From contig JAHCSD010000010.1 in NCBI GenBank assembly GCA_018609185.1, positions 1-12,665 of the forward strand: 12,665 nucleotides of DNA. Direction: 5' to 3'. The notes under the pieces are model-generated. The model was not told where the DNA came from and searched no databases. It was given only the letters and a program-made list of their open reading frames with translations. Source of the stretch: Patescibacteria group bacterium (GTDB lineage Bacteria; Patescibacteriota; Minisyncoccia; JAHCSD01). Both the position numbers and the translations under genes were made by a program. This document shows, piece by piece, positions 11,685 through 12,665 of this stretch. The number at the start of each line of letters is the position of its first letter. Within the stretch, counting starts at the first letter, position 1.

Positions 11685-12665
11685 TTACGGCGAATAGTTG
11701 ATACGTACTTCGTCTACGCGTGGTGCGGTGTCTCCGTCGGTGGGGCAGGTTCCAATGGGTTCGCAGAACATCATCAGTTTGTATCGGTAGTATCTATGGT
11801 TGGTGTGCTGGTCGTAGCATCTGATCTCCATGGGGCTGCCGGGGCCTCCCTGTCCCGTGCCGAACCAGTAAGATTCACTGGTGTTGCAGTTGCCCGCCCT
11901 CCAGCCGTAGTAGGTCCAGGGGCCTGCGGGGTCGTTGGAGGTGGCAAGCTGGAGCTGGACGGATCTCCGCTGGTTTGAGGCGGGTACTCCGTCCCAGAGG
12001 ATGGTGTTGTATGATACACCCCCCGTATACCCGGTATCATACACGGGGGACACTACAATGGTATGGTGGTAGGGGGTGCATGACCAGTGGTAGGAGGCAT
12101 AGTTTGGATTAGAAGGAAGGTTATTGGGGTCTCCGGGCTGATTAGTGGTGACGTCTCCTAAAAGCGCGTCCATAAAGATAAGCCCATTCATGTCTACGCA
12201 CCTAAACTTGTTATTGTTTGTGGAATCAGCAGTGGTTTCGAGATTATAGTCAGAAGTGTTGTTTGCAGTAACGTTGGCAAAATAAAACCCTGTGCCATCA
12301 TCAAAACTTTCGGTATCTTTGTACCAGGAAGAAAGAAAAAATAGATTACTAAGGCCGTGCCAAGTGACGGGAAAACCAGGAACGCCTCGCTTCGTAAAAC
12401 TGATTGGAGCAGTAAGAGAAGAGCTTAGGACTTCATCATATAGTCGGTCGGCAATGCCATACAGGTTAAATGTGCTTGCGAGATCATCTGGATTGTCTAT
12501 GAGTACCGTAACATAGTCGAATGATGCGTCCTGGCTTGTATCCACGATCGGGTAATGCGCCCGTTTGTTTTGAAGAATGTTCCAGTGCAAAAGCTGTCTT
12601 CCTATATGTTGATCATCCACGGCAACAAAATTAGAAGACGCTACAAATTTAAGCTGAACCCGCCA
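11685..12665 (-). CDS. Large exported or surface protein, C-terminal part, runs off the right edge
   Basis: The frame is open from the window edge ([18 protein letters not shown]) for 326 codons to a TAA at 11685, so the true start is outside. A GTG at 12620 is an internal codon, not a convincing start. Composition is rich in Asn, Ser, Thr, Tyr and Pro and contains six cysteines, as expected for an exported, disulfide-stabilised protein. The final 120 residues have a beta-sandwich rhythm: [43 protein letters not shown] and [12 protein letters not shown]. Comparable ends occur in large surface or pilin-like proteins of Candidate Phyla Radiation bacteria, by recall. No catalytic motif is recognised. 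It is followed by stacked hairpins that separate it from the ribosomal cluster. Confidence 0.8.
   Translation of the reverse strand, partial: WRVQLKFVASSNFVAVDDQHIGRQLLHWNILQNKRAHYPIVDTSQDASFDYVTVLIDNPDDLASTFNLYGIADRLYDEVLSSSLTAPISFTKRGVPGFPVTWHGLSNLFFLSSWYKDTESFDDGTGFYFANVTANNTSDYNLETTADSTNNNKFRCVDMNGLIFMDALLGDVTTNQPGDPNNLPSNPNYASYHWSCTPYHHTIVVSPVYDTGYTGGVSYNTILWDGVPASNQRRSVQLQLATSNDPAGPWTYYGWRAGNCNTSESYWFGTGQGGPGSPMEIRCYDQHTNHRYYRYKLMMFCEPIGTCPTDGDTAPRVDEVRINYSP

Overview
The window is a bacterial str-S10 ribosomal gene cluster read almost entirely from the minus strand. In transcription order it runs: a surface-type protein gene entering from the right edge, an intergenic block of hairpins, then rpsL, rpsG, fusA, a small Phd/YefM-like gene, tuf, rpsJ, rplC, rplD, rplW, rplB, rpsS, rplV, rpsC and the first 57 codons of rplP. 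Gene order is canonical. The proteins carry lineage-specific changes: a 13-residue insertion in S12, a 60-residue N-terminal extension on L23, a 60-residue basic C-terminal tail on L22 and an insertion in EF-G. Together with the Asn/Tyr/Ser-rich exported protein and the dense palindromic repeats, these suggest a Candidate Phyla Radiation bacterium (Patescibacteria, probably Parcubacteria). That assignment is inference from protein features, not from a search.

Right part (10.1-12.7 kb): the 3' portion of a Cys-containing exported-looking protein, four hairpins (11466-11663), a consensus promoter (TTGACA, 17 bp, TATGTT), a palindrome-rich leader, then rpsL and rpsG. Middle (5.6-10.3 kb): fusA, the small gene, a separate tuf promoter, tuf and rpsJ. 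Left (1-5.6 kb): the S10 cluster from rplC to rplP. It is interrupted between rplC and rplD by a plus-strand 66-codon membrane-protein gene with its own promoter, ribosome binding site and terminator.

The most striking content is between the genes. Six gaps (before rplP, rplB, rplW, rplC, the small gene and fusA) hold copies of one composite element of about 137-163 bases. In the sense RNA each copy forms three consecutive hairpins. H1 usually begins at or next to the upstream stop codon. H2 is a GTTAGAT/ATCTAAC palindrome. H3 ends at the downstream ATG. H1 and H3 differ in sequence between copies but keep their pairing by compensatory changes, and the centre of H2 is inverted in two of the six copies. 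None of these starts has a clear Shine-Dalgarno sequence, while the plus-strand mini-gene has a perfect one. I infer an operon-internal RNA element that may couple termination to reinitiation, guide RNA processing, or spread as a non-autonomous repeat.

Most other gaps are built from different short repeats, usually arranged as inverted arms. These include CCCTAAA/CCCTATA before tuf, CTACAGT before rpsJ, CCGAATGA before rpsS, CACTAAT/CACGAAT before rpsG and a three-way-junction palindrome after rplC.
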